64,000 nt of DNA from Bradyrhizobium erythrophlei (GCF_900129505.1 NZ_LT670818.1:1860001-1924000); one strand, 5' to 3'. Shown: positions 1-9,378, numbered from the stretch's first letter. Numbers and translations: made by a program. Notes: a model not told the origin generated them from the letters alone.

Positions 1-270
1 TCGCTGTGAGATGCAGCGACATGGCCTCGGCGTTCGCCGCCGGCATGACCAGACCTGCTGCGACGCGACGCTGCGGACAGGCCGCGCCGAACAGGTAGGC
101 CCAGTCGTAGCGCTGGTCGTGCGGTGCGCGGGGCCTCGTTCCACGCTTGGCCCAGACGCGGGTCAGCGTGCCCTGCTGGCCGATCCGGGCCTCATCTTGG
201 AACCAGATTTCGATCGGCTTGTCTTTGGCGTGCTCGGGAATTTGCGCCCTGACGGTCGCGGCGAAGTTTT
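1..270 (-). CDS. IS630-family transposase, catalytic frame (orfB, partial)
   Basis: Read in the -1 frame relative to orfA from the A7 run at 267-273 to the window edge. It contains IEIWFQDEARIGQQG, where the D of QDE is the first acidic residue of the DDE catalytic triad, followed by VWAKRGTRP and YLFGAACPQR, both typical of IS630 transposases. The remaining catalytic residues lie beyond position 1. There is no independent start codon with a ribosome site, which supports expression as an orfA-orfB frameshift fusion. Confidence 0.75.
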
Positions 271-762
271 TTTAAACGTCTGCTGGGCTTCTTCGTCAGC
301 CTGCGGGTGGCGGGGCCTTACCGACAGTTTGCGGTAGCCGAGCTTGGCTAGAACCTTCCCGACCGAACGCTCGTGGAGCGTGACACCGAAGCGCCGCTGC
401 AATTCGTCGCGCAGATCGACCCGCCGCCAACGCACTACCCCGTGCACCGCGGGGTCGGGGCCGGCCTCGACAAGCTCGGCCAATTCGGCCTGCTGCCGCA
501 CCGTGAGTTTTGATCCGGGACCTGGCGATTTGAGATTGCGAAGCCCGGCCAGTCCCGCGGCGTTGTAACGGTGCACCCAGTCCCGCAAGGTCTGACGGTC
601 CATGCCGCAGGTTTCGGCCGCCGTTTTGCGGTCCGAGCCATCGAGCACCAGCGCAAGCGCGAGTATCCGACGCGCCGCGGCGCTATCCTTCTCTCCGCTC
701 GCCGCCTTGCGAAGCGCCGAAGCCGTCAGATCAAGTCGGGTGATCGATACCGCCGCTCCCAT
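163..762 (-). CDS. IS630-family transposase, N-terminal reading frame (orfA)
   Basis: About 199 residues. The N-terminal half has the IS630 helix-turn-helix/winged-helix layout: residues near 40-65 (ETCGMDRQTLRDWVHRYN) form the first HTH, and a second DNA-binding region follows (ELQRRFGVTLHERSVGKVL). Start taken at the ATG at 762, which has an AGAGGAG ribosome site; a TTG 18 bases upstream is also open. The frame leaves homology at a run of seven A (plus-strand T 267-273). After it the family sequence continues in the -1 frame (NFAATVRAQIPEH...). IS630 elements commonly make the full transposase by -1 frameshifting on such A runs, so this is probably normal expression, not damage. Confidence 0.8.
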   Translation of the reverse strand: MGAAVSITRLDLTASALRKAASGEKDSAAARRILALALVLDGSDRKTAAETCGMDRQTLRDWVHRYNAAGLAGLRNLKSPGPGSKLTVRQQAELAELVEAGPDPAVHGVVRWRRVDLRDELQRRFGVTLHERSVGKVLAKLGYRKLSVRPRHPQADEEAQQTFKKTSPRPSGRKFPSTPKTSRSKSGSKMRPGSASRAR

Positions 763-828
763 CGATGCCGCTCCTCTCAAAGGCTAGCATCGAGTCAGAG
801 TTTCCCTGATTTGGGAATCCCTAATGAG

Positions 829-1944
829 TCACAGTTTCGGGCCGTTGGTATAAGTCCCCAGCGCCACCGAGCGGAACGCCTGCAACAGGTGATAGTCGAG
901 CTTGCCAGCCATCTTCTCCATCGTCGCGAACGCCTCGTTGTGGGTAAACGGCAGCCGGTAGGCCCGCTTCTCCACCAGCGCCGCGTAGATGTCCACAATG
1001 GTCGTAAGCCGCACGATGTCGCTGATCTGATCGCCCTTGAGGCCATCGGGATATCCGCTGCCGTCAAGCAATTCGTGATGGTGCAGGACCACGTCCAGCA
1101 TCTCGGGCGGAAAGCTTCCTTCGTCCGCCAGCGCGCCATGGCCGAGTTGCGGGTGCATGCGCATCACCCGCGTTTCCTCCTCGGTGAGCGTTCCGGGCTT
1201 GTCCAGGATGGCGACCGGGACGAACGCCTTGCCGACATCGTGCAGAAGGGCGGCGCGCGTGAGGCGGCGCTGGTCGTCCTCGCGCATCCCGAGGTGCTGG
1301 GCGAAGGCGACGGCAAAACCGGTGACGAAAAGGCAGTGGCGGTAGCTGTCGGTATGATGGCGGCCGACGGTGTTCAGCCACTCGCGCAAGGAGGTCTGCT
1401 TGATGGCGCGAAGGATCTTGTTTTCAGATTCCAGGATGTCGCTGAATTTCAGCGGCGTTCCCGCCGGCAGCTTCTCGAATATCCTGGTCATCACGGATTG
1501 GGCCGCGGCAACGCCCCGGTTCAGCGCCCTGCCACGTTCGGTGGCGTCGAACCTGATGGTGTCGGGAAACGCGGCGCAGATTCGCCGCAGAATGGCTTCT
1601 TCATTGAACGGCCGCGAAATCGTATCGGTAGCGCCAAGTGCCCAGGCCTGCATCGACCCGTGGTGAAGCGCGTCCGCCAGGACGAACAACCGCGGCACGC
1701 CGCGGTACGCATCTCCGCGCAGCTTGTTGCGCACAAGCTGCACGCTTTCCGGCGAGCGCAGATTGATGTCGACCACGATGCCCGAGACCTGAGTGGCGGG
1801 AGCTTCGGGTATCTCCGACGTCGGGATGGTATCGACCTCGCCCACGATCTTCAGAATGCTGGCCAATTCGCTGCTCTGATCGGTGCGGTCCGAAGCAAGC
1901 AGCAGACGGCGCTTGGACGAAGTCTGTGTAGCTAAAGCGGTCAT
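829..1944 (-). CDS. Two-domain regulator: receiver-like N-terminus plus HD-GYP-type phosphodiesterase domain
   Basis: 371 residues. Residues 15-125 resemble a response-regulator receiver fold (RRLLLASDR..., VSGIVVDINLRSPES..., WALGATDTISRPFNEE). Residues about 185-350 form an HD domain with the HD pair at 235-236 (LLHDVGKA) and the GYP-type block HHHELLDGSGYPDGL at 288-302. HD-GYP proteins hydrolyse cyclic di-GMP, so a signalling role is likely; the input is unknown. The start was set at the ATG at 1944, five bases after a GAGGG site; an upstream in-frame start adds eight residues. The stop codon lies about six bases from the probable end of the IS630 element, so the native C-terminus may have been altered by that insertion. 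Confidence 0.8.
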   Translation of the reverse strand: MTALATQTSSKRRLLLASDRTDQSSELASILKIVGEVDTIPTSEIPEAPATQVSGIVVDINLRSPESVQLVRNKLRGDAYRGVPRLFVLADALHHGSMQAWALGATDTISRPFNEEAILRRICAAFPDTIRFDATERGRALNRGVAAAQSVMTRIFEKLPAGTPLKFSDILESENKILRAIKQTSLREWLNTVGRHHTDSYRHCLFVTGFAVAFAQHLGMREDDQRRLTRAALLHDVGKAFVPVAILDKPGTLTEEETRVMRMHPQLGHGALADEGSFPPEMLDVVLHHHELLDGSGYPDGLKGDQISDIVRLTTIVDIYAALVEKRAYRLPFTHNEAFATMEKMAGKLDYHLLQAFRSVALGTYTNGPKL

Positions 1945-2081
1945 AATCCCTCGTCGACGAGCCGGCACGGCCAGCGCCTGAGGGTAAACGACAATGAGTT
2001 CTCTTTGGCTTAAGGGGCATGATGAACGCGTAGCTATCGGGGATGATACAATTTGAGTGAATGCGTTAGGGAGAGCCCACG

Positions 2082-2112
2082 AAAAATCCGCCGGAAGCAG
2101 GCTTCCGGCGGA
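2082..2112 (-). terminator. Rho-independent terminator of the molybdenum hydroxylase operon
   Basis: A perfect 12-bp stem, TCCGCCGGAAGC / GCTTCCGGCGGA with a two-base AG loop (2087-2112), is followed on the minus strand by a run of five T (2086-2082). It lies 30 bases beyond the stop of the molybdopterin subunit gene and reads in that gene's direction. Confidence 0.85.
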
Positions 2113-2142
2113 CCGTTGGTGTCGCCTGGCTTGCGATCGCCG

Positions 2143-4434
2143 TTACGCCTTCATCGCCGCCTTCACTTGCTCTGCCGTGATTGGCAGCGCGCGGACGCGG
2201 GCACCGACCGCGTTGAAGATGGCGTTGCCGAGCGCGGGCGCGATCACCGTCACCGCCGGCTCGCCGACGCCGGTGGCTTTGTCACCATTGGCGATGACGC
2301 TGACGGCGACTTCCGGCACCTGGCTCATCCGCAGCGGCGTGTAGGTATCGAAGTTGGTCTGCTCGATACCGCCGTCCTTCAGCGTCGCTTTCTCGTACAT
2401 GGCGAGCGAAAGTCCCCACAACGCCGCGCCCTCGACCTGGGCGCGGATGTTGTCGGGATGCACCTGGGTGCCGACGTCGGTGGCCACGGTCAATTTCTTG
2501 ACCTTGACCTCGCCTGACGGCGAAACAGCGACATGGGCCACGCAGGCGGTCCAGCTTGCGGTAGCGCGTTCCTGCGAGGAGACGCAGGCCACGCCCATGC
2601 CTTCGCCCTGCGGCAGCTTCTTGGTGCCGTAGCCGGACATGCCCATCGCCGCCAGCAGGGTGTTGCGCAGGCGTTGCGCACCACCGTCGTTCTTGCCCTT
2701 GCCGTCGAGCATGTCGATACGATACTGCGCGGGGTCCTTGCCGACCGCGTCTGCAATTTCATCGACCATGCTTTCGACCGCCCAGAAGGTCCAGCCCGGC
2801 GCGACCGACCGCAACTGACCCGACGGGGTGGCGCTGTGCGCCATCTCGTTGAGGATGGCGCGGACGTTGTGATTGGGCACGGAATAGAAGAAGTCCGCGC
2901 CGTTCACGGTGAACGCATCGAGCGCGCCTTTCTTGTCGACCGAAGGCGACAGGAAATCCGGGATGCCCCAGCGTTTGGTCGGCCACGCGCTGACGACGTC
3001 ATGATTGAGCGCCACCAGTTTGCCGTCGCCGTCGATACCGGCCTTGACCTTCTGGAACGTCAGCGGACGCGAGAAGTCCATGGTCATGTCGTTTTCGCGG
3101 CTGTAGATGACCTTGACCGGCTTGCCGACGGCCTTGGCCGCCTGCACCGCGGGCACCATCATGTCGGCGTCGAGACGCCGGCCGAAGCCGCCGCCCAGCC
3201 AGGTCTGGTGCATCACGACGAATTTGGGATCGACCCCGGCAGCGCCCGCCGCGATCGCACCGGAGCGCGTCGCGAATTGATTGCCGGAATAGATGTGCCA
3301 GATATCGCCCTTGAGCTCCGCCGTGGCGTTCATCGGCTCCATCGGCGCATGGATGTTGATGTTGGTGGTGTACTCCGCCTCCATCACCCTGGCCGCCGTG
3401 CCGAACGCCGCCGCGGTGTCGCCGTCCTTGACGAAGAACAGCCCGGAATCGTCGAGCGCCTGCAGCCGTTTGGCTTCGGTGAGCAGCGACTCGCTCGACA
3501 GCTTGGCATTGGGCCCGCCGTCATAGCTGATCTTCAGCGCGTCCGCCGCCTTGCGGGCGTTGGCATAGGTGTTGGCCACCGCCACCACCCAGCCCGTCGT
3601 GGTCGCGGTCTTGTCGTCGAGGATGACGGCCTGGATGAAGCCCGGCACCTTCTTTGCTGCGCTGTCGTCGACCGATTTGACGGTAGCGCCATAGCGCACC
3701 GGCGGCGTCACGACCTTGCCGTACACCATGCCCGGCAGCATGGTGTCGATGCCGTATTTCGCCGTGCCGTTGGTCTTGGAGGGAATATCGAGCTGCGGCA
3801 CCGACACGCCGATCATGGTGTACTGATCCGGCGTCTTGAGCGTAATCGCCTTGAGTTCGTCGGGCGTGAACGTCTTGGTGATCTTGCCGCTCTTGACGAT
3901 GTCGGCGAACGTCATCGACTTCTTCGATTTCGAATGCGAGATCGCGGAGTCGCGGACGACCAGTTCGGATGACGGTACGCCCATCGCGGTAGCGGCGGCG
4001 TCCGTTAATGCCATGCGTCCCGCGGCACCCGCGCGGCTCATCGCATCGAAGTTCATCATCGTGCTCCAGCTGCCGCCGGTAATCTGCGCGCCGAGCACGG
4101 GGTCGTTGAACTTCGGATCGTTGGAGGCGAGCTGAACCCGCATGTCCTTCCAGTTGGCGCCGAGCTCCTCGCTGATGATCTGCGCCATGGTGGAAGCGAT
4201 GTGCTGGCCCATGTCGGCCTTGCCGCAGGTGACCGTGACGATCCCGTCTGGCGCGATCGAATACCAGACGCTGGGATCGAAATTGGAAGGCGCGGCGAGC
4301 GCCTGATCGGCGCCGAGCAGGCCGGGAACGCCGGAATAGCCGAGCGCGAGGCCGGCGGCGACGGTGCCGACGAGGAACGAGCGGCGGCTCAGATCGGCCG
4401 GCTCATTTTGGGTGATTTTCACGTGCTTATTCAT
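2143..4434 (-). CDS. Molybdopterin-binding subunit of a xanthine dehydrogenase-family oxidoreductase (isoquinoline 1-oxidoreductase beta type)
   Basis: 763 residues. The N-terminus carries a twin-arginine signal ([17 protein letters not shown]) ending near ALAAPS, so the folded cofactor-loaded enzyme is expected in the periplasm or at the membrane. The rest is the large molybdenum-cofactor subunit, with GGGFGRR near the cofactor and the conserved C-terminal GVGEPAV whose Glu is the catalytic base in this family. There is no FAD subunit, matching the IorAB type that passes electrons through 2Fe-2S centres to a cytochrome. A cytochrome c gene that often accompanies such pairs is not next to it. 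The ATG overlaps the stop of the 2Fe-2S gene (ATGA), so the two are translationally coupled. Substrate unknown: an aldehyde or N-heterocycle is likely. Confidence 0.88.
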   Translation of the reverse strand: MNKHVKITQNEPADLSRRSFLVGTVAAGLALGYSGVPGLLGADQALAAPSNFDPSVWYSIAPDGIVTVTCGKADMGQHIASTMAQIISEELGANWKDMRVQLASNDPKFNDPVLGAQITGGSWSTMMNFDAMSRAGAAGRMALTDAAATAMGVPSSELVVRDSAISHSKSKKSMTFADIVKSGKITKTFTPDELKAITLKTPDQYTMIGVSVPQLDIPSKTNGTAKYGIDTMLPGMVYGKVVTPPVRYGATVKSVDDSAAKKVPGFIQAVILDDKTATTTGWVVAVANTYANARKAADALKISYDGGPNAKLSSESLLTEAKRLQALDDSGLFFVKDGDTAAAFGTAARVMEAEYTTNINIHAPMEPMNATAELKGDIWHIYSGNQFATRSGAIAAGAAGVDPKFVVMHQTWLGGGFGRRLDADMMVPAVQAAKAVGKPVKVIYSRENDMTMDFSRPLTFQKVKAGIDGDGKLVALNHDVVSAWPTKRWGIPDFLSPSVDKKGALDAFTVNGADFFYSVPNHNVRAILNEMAHSATPSGQLRSVAPGWTFWAVESMVDEIADAVGKDPAQYRIDMLDGKGKNDGGAQRLRNTLLAAMGMSGYGTKKLPQGEGMGVACVSSQERATASWTACVAHVAVSPSGEVKVKKLTVATDVGTQVHPDNIRAQVEGAALWGLSLAMYEKATLKDGGIEQTNFDTYTPLRMSQVPEVAVSVIANGDKATGVGEPAVTVIAPALGNAIFNAVGARVRALPITAEQVKAAMKA

Positions 4435-4922
4435 GTTGCCCTCCGCTCGGTGCCGGCGTTGGAGGCGGTGCGCATTTCGGTAGCCGCACGCATGATCGCC
4501 TTCTGAATGCGCGAATAGGTCATGCAACGGCAGAGATTGCCGTCCATATGCGCCACCACTTCATCCTTGGTCGGGTTGGGGTTCTTGGCGAGCAGCGAGG
4601 CCGCCTGCATGATCTGTCCGGACTGGCAGTAGCCGCATTGCGGAACCTGCTCGGCGATCCACGCCTTCTGCAGCGGATGGTCGCCCTTCGCGCTGAGGCC
4701 TTCGATGGTGGTGATCTTCTTGCCGGCGACGTCGGAAATCGCGATCTGGCACGACCGCACGGCTTCGCCATTGACGTGCACCGTGCACGCGCCGCACAGC
4801 CCGGCGCCGCAGCCGAATTTGGTGCCGGTCATTTGCAGTTGCTCGCGGATGGCCCAGAGCAGCGGCGTATCGGGTGCCGCCTCGACGGACATATTCCGTC
4901 CATTGATGTTTAGATTTGGCAT
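4431..4922 (-). CDS. 2Fe-2S subunit of the molybdenum hydroxylase
   Basis: 163 residues. The N-terminal plant-ferredoxin-like domain has Cys38, Cys43, Cys46 and Cys58 (CGAGLCGAC...C). The C-terminal helical domain has Cys96 and Cys99 (CGYC) and Cys131 and Cys133 (CRC), the full set for two 2Fe-2S clusters. This is the usual size of small subunits (isoquinoline 1-oxidoreductase alpha type). It is the first gene of a two-gene operon; its ATG has a strong GGGGGAAG site. It relays electrons from the molybdenum centre of the downstream subunit. An open frame extends far upstream but without family similarity, so the short start is preferred. Confidence 0.92.
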   Translation of the reverse strand: MPNLNINGRNMSVEAAPDTPLLWAIREQLQMTGTKFGCGAGLCGACTVHVNGEAVRSCQIAISDVAGKKITTIEGLSAKGDHPLQKAWIAEQVPQCGYCQSGQIMQAASLLAKNPNPTKDEVVAHMDGNLCRCMTYSRIQKAIMRAATEMRTASNAGTERRAT

Positions 4923-5261
4923 GGTTTCTTCCCCCCTCGGTGCATGATGCCGCTTACGGCGGCTGCTCACTTTGTAAAATGGCCGGCACCCACCGGGATG
5001 ATGCCGACCTTGAGGGCAAGTTTGATCGCGTTCCAATCCGGAAGCAATGCAATTTGAAATTGGTCGAAGGGAAAAAATTGCGAAATGCAGTTTGTGCGTT
5101 GCGGCAACAATGCCGCCGTAAAGCCGGCGCTGAATTGGGTGCCCACGCGCGAGGCAAGCCTCCGTCGCCGCCTCGGCGTTGGGCAATTCCCCTCGGGCGC
5201 TGGATCGCGCTAGAATAGCATGCGATAGAGCGCTTTCGAATAATCCGCCGGGAGGCACGGA
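4923..5261. other. Divergent intergenic region (339 bp)
   Basis: This lies between the minus-strand molybdenum hydroxylase operon and the plus-strand hydrolase, so it must hold both promoters. A locally AT-richer patch (about 5030-5090) is the likeliest place. I see no convincing -35/-10 pair, no palindrome and no small gene. Confidence 0.5.
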
Positions 5262-6056
5262 ATGCCGACAATCGATCGGGACGGGGTCAAGATCCACTAC
5301 GAGGTCCATGGCAGTGGGCCTGCGCTGCTGCTGACCCACGGTTATTCCTCGACATCGGCGATGTGGAAGGGCCAGATCGAGGCGCTGTCCAAACACCACA
5401 GGCTTGTGGTGTGGGACATGCGGGGCCACGGCCAGTCCGACTATCCCGACGACCCCGCCGCCTATAGCGAAGCGCTGACGGTTGCCGACATGGCAGCGCT
5501 GCTCGACGCGATCGGCGCCGAGACCGCCATCGTCGGCGGGCTCTCGCTCGGAGGCTATATGTCGCTTGCCTTCTATCGCACGCATCCGGATCGCGTGCGG
5601 GCGCTGTTGATCATCGATACCGGGCCGGGCTTCAAGAAGGACGACGCGCGCGCGGCCTGGAACAGGCGCGCACACGAAACCGGCGACCGCTTCGAGCGCG
5701 AGGGATTGGCAGCTCTGCAGTCCGGCAGCCGCGAACGCTCCACGGTCAGCCATCGCGATGCCACGGGCCTGGCGCGTGCCGCGCGCGGCATGCTGGCCCA
5801 GCGCGACGCCCGTGTGATCGAATCCTTGGCCGATATCAAGGCGCCGTCGCTGGTGGTGGTCGGCGCCGAGGATGTGCCGTTTCTCGCCGCTTCCGACTAC
5901 ATGGCGGCCAAGATCCCCGGAGCGAAGAAGGCCGTCATCGCTGCGGCCGGCCACGCCGTCAACATCGACCAGCCGCAGGCGTTCATCGATGCGGTGCTGC
6001 CATTCCTCGAAAGCTTGCCGCGCAACGTACCTACGGAAGGTCTGGTCCAGTCATGA
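5262..6056 (+). CDS. Alpha/beta-fold hydrolase
   Basis: 264 residues, cytoplasmic, no signal peptide. Canonical layout: oxyanion-side LLTHGYSS (24-30), nucleophile elbow GLSLGG with Ser95, acid candidate Asp in GAEDVPF near 205, and catalytic His231 in AGHAVN. The start has a GGGAGG site seven bases away. Similar proteins are annotated as non-haem peroxidases or esterases; the substrate cannot be read from sequence. Its stop overlaps the next gene's start (ATGA), forming an operon with a small secreted protein. Confidence 0.85.
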   Translation: MPTIDRDGVKIHYEVHGSGPALLLTHGYSSTSAMWKGQIEALSKHHRLVVWDMRGHGQSDYPDDPAAYSEALTVADMAALLDAIGAETAIVGGLSLGGYMSLAFYRTHPDRVRALLIIDTGPGFKKDDARAAWNRRAHETGDRFEREGLAALQSGSRERSTVSHRDATGLARAARGMLAQRDARVIESLADIKAPSLVVVGAEDVPFLAASDYMAAKIPGAKKAVIAAAGHAVNIDQPQAFIDAVLPFLESLPRNVPTEGLVQS

Positions 6057-6424
6057 AAAGCCTTTCAGCGCCGAAAAGCCTCGCGTCCACGGCGCTCTTG
6101 CTGATCTCGGCTGCCGTCGCGCCACTCGCGCCTGCCGGCGCCCAGCAATGGACGCCGGGCGACGTTCCGCGCGCTCCCTTCACAGCGACCTTGTCGAACA
6201 ATACGCCGCTGGTGTTCGGGATGGATGTCTCGGATGCGTCGCGGGCGCTGGGCGAGCCGCTCGGCTATGTCAGCGGACGCGCGGGCAACGAAATCTATCT
6301 GGCCATCCGCAACCTCGGCGGCAGCGGGTTGCTCAACCACCACGACCGGCTCTTCCTGCAATTCCGCAAGGGCAGGCTGGCCGGCTGGAAGGGCGACTGG
6401 GGCCACAATTGGATGTGGCAATAA
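6053..6424 (+). CDS. Small secreted hypothetical protein
   Basis: 123 residues. Residues 1-30 look like a Sec signal peptide (positive [11 protein letters not shown], hydrophobic TALLLISAAVAPLAP, cleavage near AGAQQ). The mature part of about 93 residues has FRKGRLAGWKGDWGHNWMW at the end and no domain I recognise. It starts within the stop of the hydrolase gene (ATGA), so the two are co-expressed. No function is assigned. Confidence 0.7.
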   Translation: MKSLSAPKSLASTALLLISAAVAPLAPAGAQQWTPGDVPRAPFTATLSNNTPLVFGMDVSDASRALGEPLGYVSGRAGNEIYLAIRNLGGSGLLNHHDRLFLQFRKGRLAGWKGDWGHNWMWQ

Positions 6425-6490
6425 CCAGCAGGCCGCGCACCCCTCTAACATTCTCCAAAACGTTCAACTCTCAAAGCAAATGGATGACCC

Positions 6491-7165
6491 GTGGGACAAG
6501 ACCTCAAACTGACGGCTTCGGACAATTTTAAGCTGGGCGCCTATCGCGCCGACCCCACCACCGCGCCGAAGGGCGCGGTGGTGGTGATCCAGGAAATCTT
6601 CGGCGTCAATCACCACATTCGCGCGGTGTGCGACCGGCTCGCCGGCGAAGGCTATGTCGCCATCGCCCCGTCGATCTTCGACCGCATCGAACCCAATTTC
6701 ACGTCCGGTTACTCGCCCGACGAGATCGCGATCGCGCGCAAGTTCGTGGCCAATCCCGACTGGGCCGCGATGCTGCGCGACACCCAGGCCGCGATCGACG
6801 CGGTTGGGGATGTCGGCCCGGTCGGCGTCATCGGCTTTTGCCTCGGCGGCAGCATCGCCTATGCTGCGGCGACAAAGCTGTCGGGGCTCTCGGCGGCGAT
6901 CGGCTATTACGGCGGTGCCGTCGTGCGTTTTGCCGACGATAAGCCCAAGGTTCCGACGCAACTGCATTTCGGCGAGAAGGACACCGGCATTCCCCTGACC
7001 GACGTCGAGACCATCAAGGCCAAGCGCGCCGATGTCGAGATCTTCGTCTATCCGGGCGCCCAGCACGGCTTCCACTGCGACGAGCGGGTGAGCTACGACA
7101 AGGCCAGCGCCGATATTGCATGGCCGCGCAGCATGGCGTTCTTCGCCAAGCATTTGAAGAAATAG
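6491..7165 (+). CDS. Dienelactone hydrolase family protein
   Basis: 224 residues, GTG start. The dienelactone hydrolase triad is visible: Cys117 in GFCLGG (Cys in place of Ser is the family hallmark), Asp164 in GEKDTGIP and His192 in GAQHGFHCDER. Length matches the family (about 220-240). True dienelactone hydrolases act in chlorocatechol breakdown, but many homologues are general carboxylic-ester hydrolases, and no aromatic-degradation genes are adjacent. It is convergent with the polysaccharide-export gene; the 50-bp gap holds a fragment of a dispersed repeat (GGCTTGACCCGCGCATCCAT). Confidence 0.88.
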   Translation: MGQDLKLTASDNFKLGAYRADPTTAPKGAVVVIQEIFGVNHHIRAVCDRLAGEGYVAIAPSIFDRIEPNFTSGYSPDEIAIARKFVANPDWAAMLRDTQAAIDAVGDVGPVGVIGFCLGGSIAYAAATKLSGLSAAIGYYGGAVVRFADDKPKVPTQLHFGEKDTGIPLTDVETIKAKRADVEIFVYPGAQHGFHCDERVSYDKASADIAWPRSMAFFAKHLKK

Positions 7166-7215
7166 AACGGGCCCGTCATGCGCAGGCTTGACCCGCGCAT
7201 CCATCCCGCTTCGCG

Positions 7216-7968
7216 TCAGAACCAGCGTTCGCCGACCAGCACGGTATCGCCGGGGCCAATCGCGGTGCCGAGCGGCACCACCACGCGCATCGAGCCCGAC
7301 CCGTCGGTGTGGGTCAGCGTGACGGTGTCGCGCCGGGCGCGCGGCGAGAAGCCGCCGGCGATCGCCACCGCGCTCTCGACGCTCATATTGGGGACGAAGG
7401 GATATTGGCCGGGGGCTGCGACTTCACCGAGGATGAAGAACGGCCGATAGGACTCGATCTCCACCGCCACCGAGGGCTCGCGGATATAGCCGTTGCGCAG
7501 TTTGGCGGTGATCTCGGCGGCCAGCCCCGCCGGTGTCCGGCCGCGCGCGGGCACCGCGCCGATCAGCGGCATGGTGATCGAACCGCCGGCATCGATCGCG
7601 TAAGAGTTGGTCAGGCCTTCCTGGCCATAGACCACGACCCGCAATTTATCACCGGCATCGAGTCTGTAGGATGTGTCATAGGCGGCCGGCATCGGCGCCG
7701 TCGCATAGGCGACGGGGGCCGGAGCATAGGCCTGCCGTGGCGCCGCGGCGAAGGCATTGCGAAGCGCGCTGACGGCCCCGCCGGAATCGGCGGCTTCGTA
7801 TCGCGCGGCAACGGCAGGGGCCGGACCGTAGGCCAGGGAATCCAGATCGCTTTGCGGCTGTGCCATCGCGACCGGGCCGGCCGTCTGCATGCAGCCGGAC
7901 AAAGCGAGCGCGGCTATGGCGGCAATGATCGGCAATCGAAACACGCGCGCAACCCGCACCTTCACCAC
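7216..7968 (-). CDS. Polysaccharide biosynthesis/export lipoprotein (Poly_export/SLBB family)
   Basis: 250 residues. A signal peptide ends in the lipobox LSGC at about residues 23-26, so the protein is probably an outer-membrane lipoprotein. The core from about residue 100 (YRLDAGDKLRVVVYGQEGL...) is a Poly_export domain followed by an SLBB-like repeat (FFILGEVAAPGQYPFVPNMSVESAVAIAGGFS). Such proteins form or gate the outer-membrane channel for capsule or exopolysaccharide. No partner tyrosine kinase, polymerase or glycosyltransferase is adjacent. The start is uncertain: consecutive GTG codons at 7968, 7965 and 7959 follow a GAGGGG site, and 7959 has the best spacing. Confidence 0.87.
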   Translation of the reverse strand: MVKVRVARVFRLPIIAAIAALALSGCMQTAGPVAMAQPQSDLDSLAYGPAPAVAARYEAADSGGAVSALRNAFAAAPRQAYAPAPVAYATAPMPAAYDTSYRLDAGDKLRVVVYGQEGLTNSYAIDAGGSITMPLIGAVPARGRTPAGLAAEITAKLRNGYIREPSVAVEIESYRPFFILGEVAAPGQYPFVPNMSVESAVAIAGGFSPRARRDTVTLTHTDGSGSMRVVVPLGTAIGPGDTVLVGERWF

Positions 7969-8040
7969 CCCTCATCGCGAGACAGCTAAAGTCTTGCACC
8001 GGTTATGGTTAATAAATCGTGATGAGCCGCGCTGCGGAAG

Positions 8041-8101
8041 GCGAGAGGCATCTCTCGCCCCGCTTTCGCGGTGAGGGCCTCTCCCTGCAAACGGGAGAGG
8101 C
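8041..8101. repeat. Paired palindromes downstream of msrA
   Basis: Two hairpins lie side by side: GCGAGAG-gcat-CTCTCGC (8041-8058) and GCCTCTCCC-tgcaaac-GGGAGAGGC (8077-8101). Neither is followed by a T run on the minus strand. They resemble the CTCTCCC-type dispersed palindromes near 42.6 and 44.6 kb. They may still limit read-through from msrA (stop at 8110) into the export lipoprotein gene. Confidence 0.6.
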
Positions 8102-8109
8102 GAAAGCGA

Positions 8110-8766
8110 TCAGACGCTGCCGCCGGCGCCGACCGGGCACGACACCCCGGTGCCGCCCAGTCCGCAATAGCCGGCCGGATTCTTGGCCAGATATTGCTGA
8201 TGATAATCTTCGGCAAAATAGAATTCACCCGACGGAGCGATCTCGGTTGTGATCGAGCCGACACCCTTGGCGGCCAGCGCCTTCTGGTAGGCCACCTTCG
8301 ACGCATCGGCGGCTTTGCGCTGCGCGTCGCTGAAGGTGTAGATCGCGGAACGATACTGGGTGCCGACGTCATTGCCCTGACGCATGCCCTGCGTCGGGTT
8401 ATGACTTTCCCAGAACGTCTTGAGCAATTGCGCGTAGGAGATCTTGTCGGGGTCGAACACCACCAGCACCGCTTCGGTATGACTGGTGCGGCCCGAGCAG
8501 ACCTCCTCATAGGTGGGATTCGCCGTATGACCGCCGGCATAGCCTACCGCGGTAGTAAAGATGCCGTCACGTAGTTGCCAGAATTTGCGCTCGGCGCCCC
8601 AGAAGCAGCCGAGCCCGAACAGCGCCTGTTCGAGGCCTTGCGGATAAGGCGGCTTGAGCGGACGACCGTTGACGAAATGGCTCCCGGCGGTGGGGATCGG
8701 CTGGGCGCGGCCCGGCAGCGCCTCGGCTGCACTCGGCAATGCAGTGGTTTTGCGCATGAACAACAT
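8110..8766 (-). CDS. msrA: Peptide-methionine (S)-S-oxide reductase
   Basis: 218 residues. Reduces the S-epimer of methionine sulfoxide in proteins with thioredoxin. The active-site motif GCFWGAE carries the catalytic Cys near residue 54, preceded by an unstructured 40-residue leader found in rhizobial MsrA. Other family marks are VGYAGG, SHTEAV, ESHNPTQ and EDYHQQYL. Two C-terminal Cys (GYCGLGG and VSCPVG) are the expected resolving residues. A GGAGG site precedes the ATG. It stands alone and no msrB is next to it. Confidence 0.95.
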   Translation of the reverse strand: MLFMRKTTALPSAAEALPGRAQPIPTAGSHFVNGRPLKPPYPQGLEQALFGLGCFWGAERKFWQLRDGIFTTAVGYAGGHTANPTYEEVCSGRTSHTEAVLVVFDPDKISYAQLLKTFWESHNPTQGMRQGNDVGTQYRSAIYTFSDAQRKAADASKVAYQKALAAKGVGSITTEIAPSGEFYFAEDYHQQYLAKNPAGYCGLGGTGVSCPVGAGGSV

Positions 8767-8899
8767 GGGATGCCTCCGTACCGGATTCGTTCGAATTCAC
8801 GACAGCGAAGTCCGCCTTTATATATACGTCTATACGCTGACCTCGGCAGCCGCTACGCCGGGCGCCTCAGCACAAAGCCGGCAACGACGGGTCGCCCCG

Positions 8900-9217
8900 T
8901 CAGTTCCGCGAATAGCCGATCAGCGGCTTGCGCGGCCGGAACACCAGCATCAACAGAATTCCCAATACGCCCATGACGGCAAAAACCGGCTGGTCGAGGA
9001 CCACCCTGATGAAACTGTCCCAGAGCCAGGGCGCATGACCCTCCACCCAGGCCCGAAACGCCTGCTGGCTGGATTGGTGAATATCATTCCAGAATTGGCC
9101 GAATTGGGTGAAGTGCAGGGACTGGTTGGCGACCCAGCGGGCTCCGTCATAGACCATGAAGACAAATCCGCCGGCCAACAGCAACAGTCCCACCAGTCGG
9201 AAAAAACCGCGGATCAT
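8900..9217 (-). CDS. Small membrane protein, conserved hypothetical
   Basis: 105 residues with two predicted transmembrane segments: residues 4-25 ([20 protein letters not shown]) and about 75-92 ([17 protein letters not shown]), joined by a periplasmic or cytoplasmic loop rich in Trp, Phe and His. It has a GGTGAT-type site before its ATG. No known domain is recognised. It is divergent from rpsT. The high hydrophobic order and clean start argue that it is real. Confidence 0.65.
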   Translation of the reverse strand: MIRGFFRLVGLLLLAGGFVFMVYDGARWVANQSLHFTQFGQFWNDIHQSSQQAFRAWVEGHAPWLWDSFIRVVLDQPVFAVMGVLGILLMLVFRPRKPLIGYSRN

Positions 9218-9349
9218 GCATCACCTTACATCTCTGGCGCCCGAAGACGCCGTCAGCCCTTACCGGGCCGGCCCGGGAAATTCAACCTCATCAGCAGCTT
9301 ATCCGCCTTTCCCGCCCCCGACCGGGGTTCCGGGGGAGCGGGTAAGGCG

Positions 9350-9378
9350 TTGACGCTGCAAGACGTGGCCTCTATAAG
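9350..9378 (+). promoter_or_regulatory. Housekeeping promoter of rpsT
   Basis: TTGACG at 9350-9355 and TATAAG at 9373-9378 are separated by exactly 17 bp, an excellent sigma-70-type pair close to the alphaproteobacterial consensus. Transcription should start near 9385, giving a leader of about 190 nt before the rpsT ATG at 9575. Just upstream (9311-9342) a GC-rich inverted repeat (CCCGCCCCC ... GGGGGAGCGGG) precedes the -35. Confidence 0.75.

Larger units (their letters stand above)
1..823 (-). mobile_element. IS630-family insertion sequence, 5' part only (continues past the left edge)
   Basis: A transposase in two frames (orfA 163-762, orfB from about 270 down to the edge) marks an IS630-type element read on the minus strand. 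The element's 5' end should lie between the orfA start (762) and the stop of the next gene (829-831). A TA dinucleotide at 822-823, just outside the block GGGATTCCCAAATC (minus strand), is my best guess for the duplicated target, because IS630 elements insert at TA. Two near-identical dodecamers, GAGTCAGAGTTT (791) and GAGTCACAGTTT (826), also sit here and could mark the end. The other terminus is outside the window, so the inverted repeat cannot be confirmed. Confidence 0.7.

Noticed and set aside
571..1935. A 454-codon plus-strand frame opposite the HD-GYP gene
   Set aside because: Mirror-frame artefact; the minus-strand frame has clear HD and GYP motifs.
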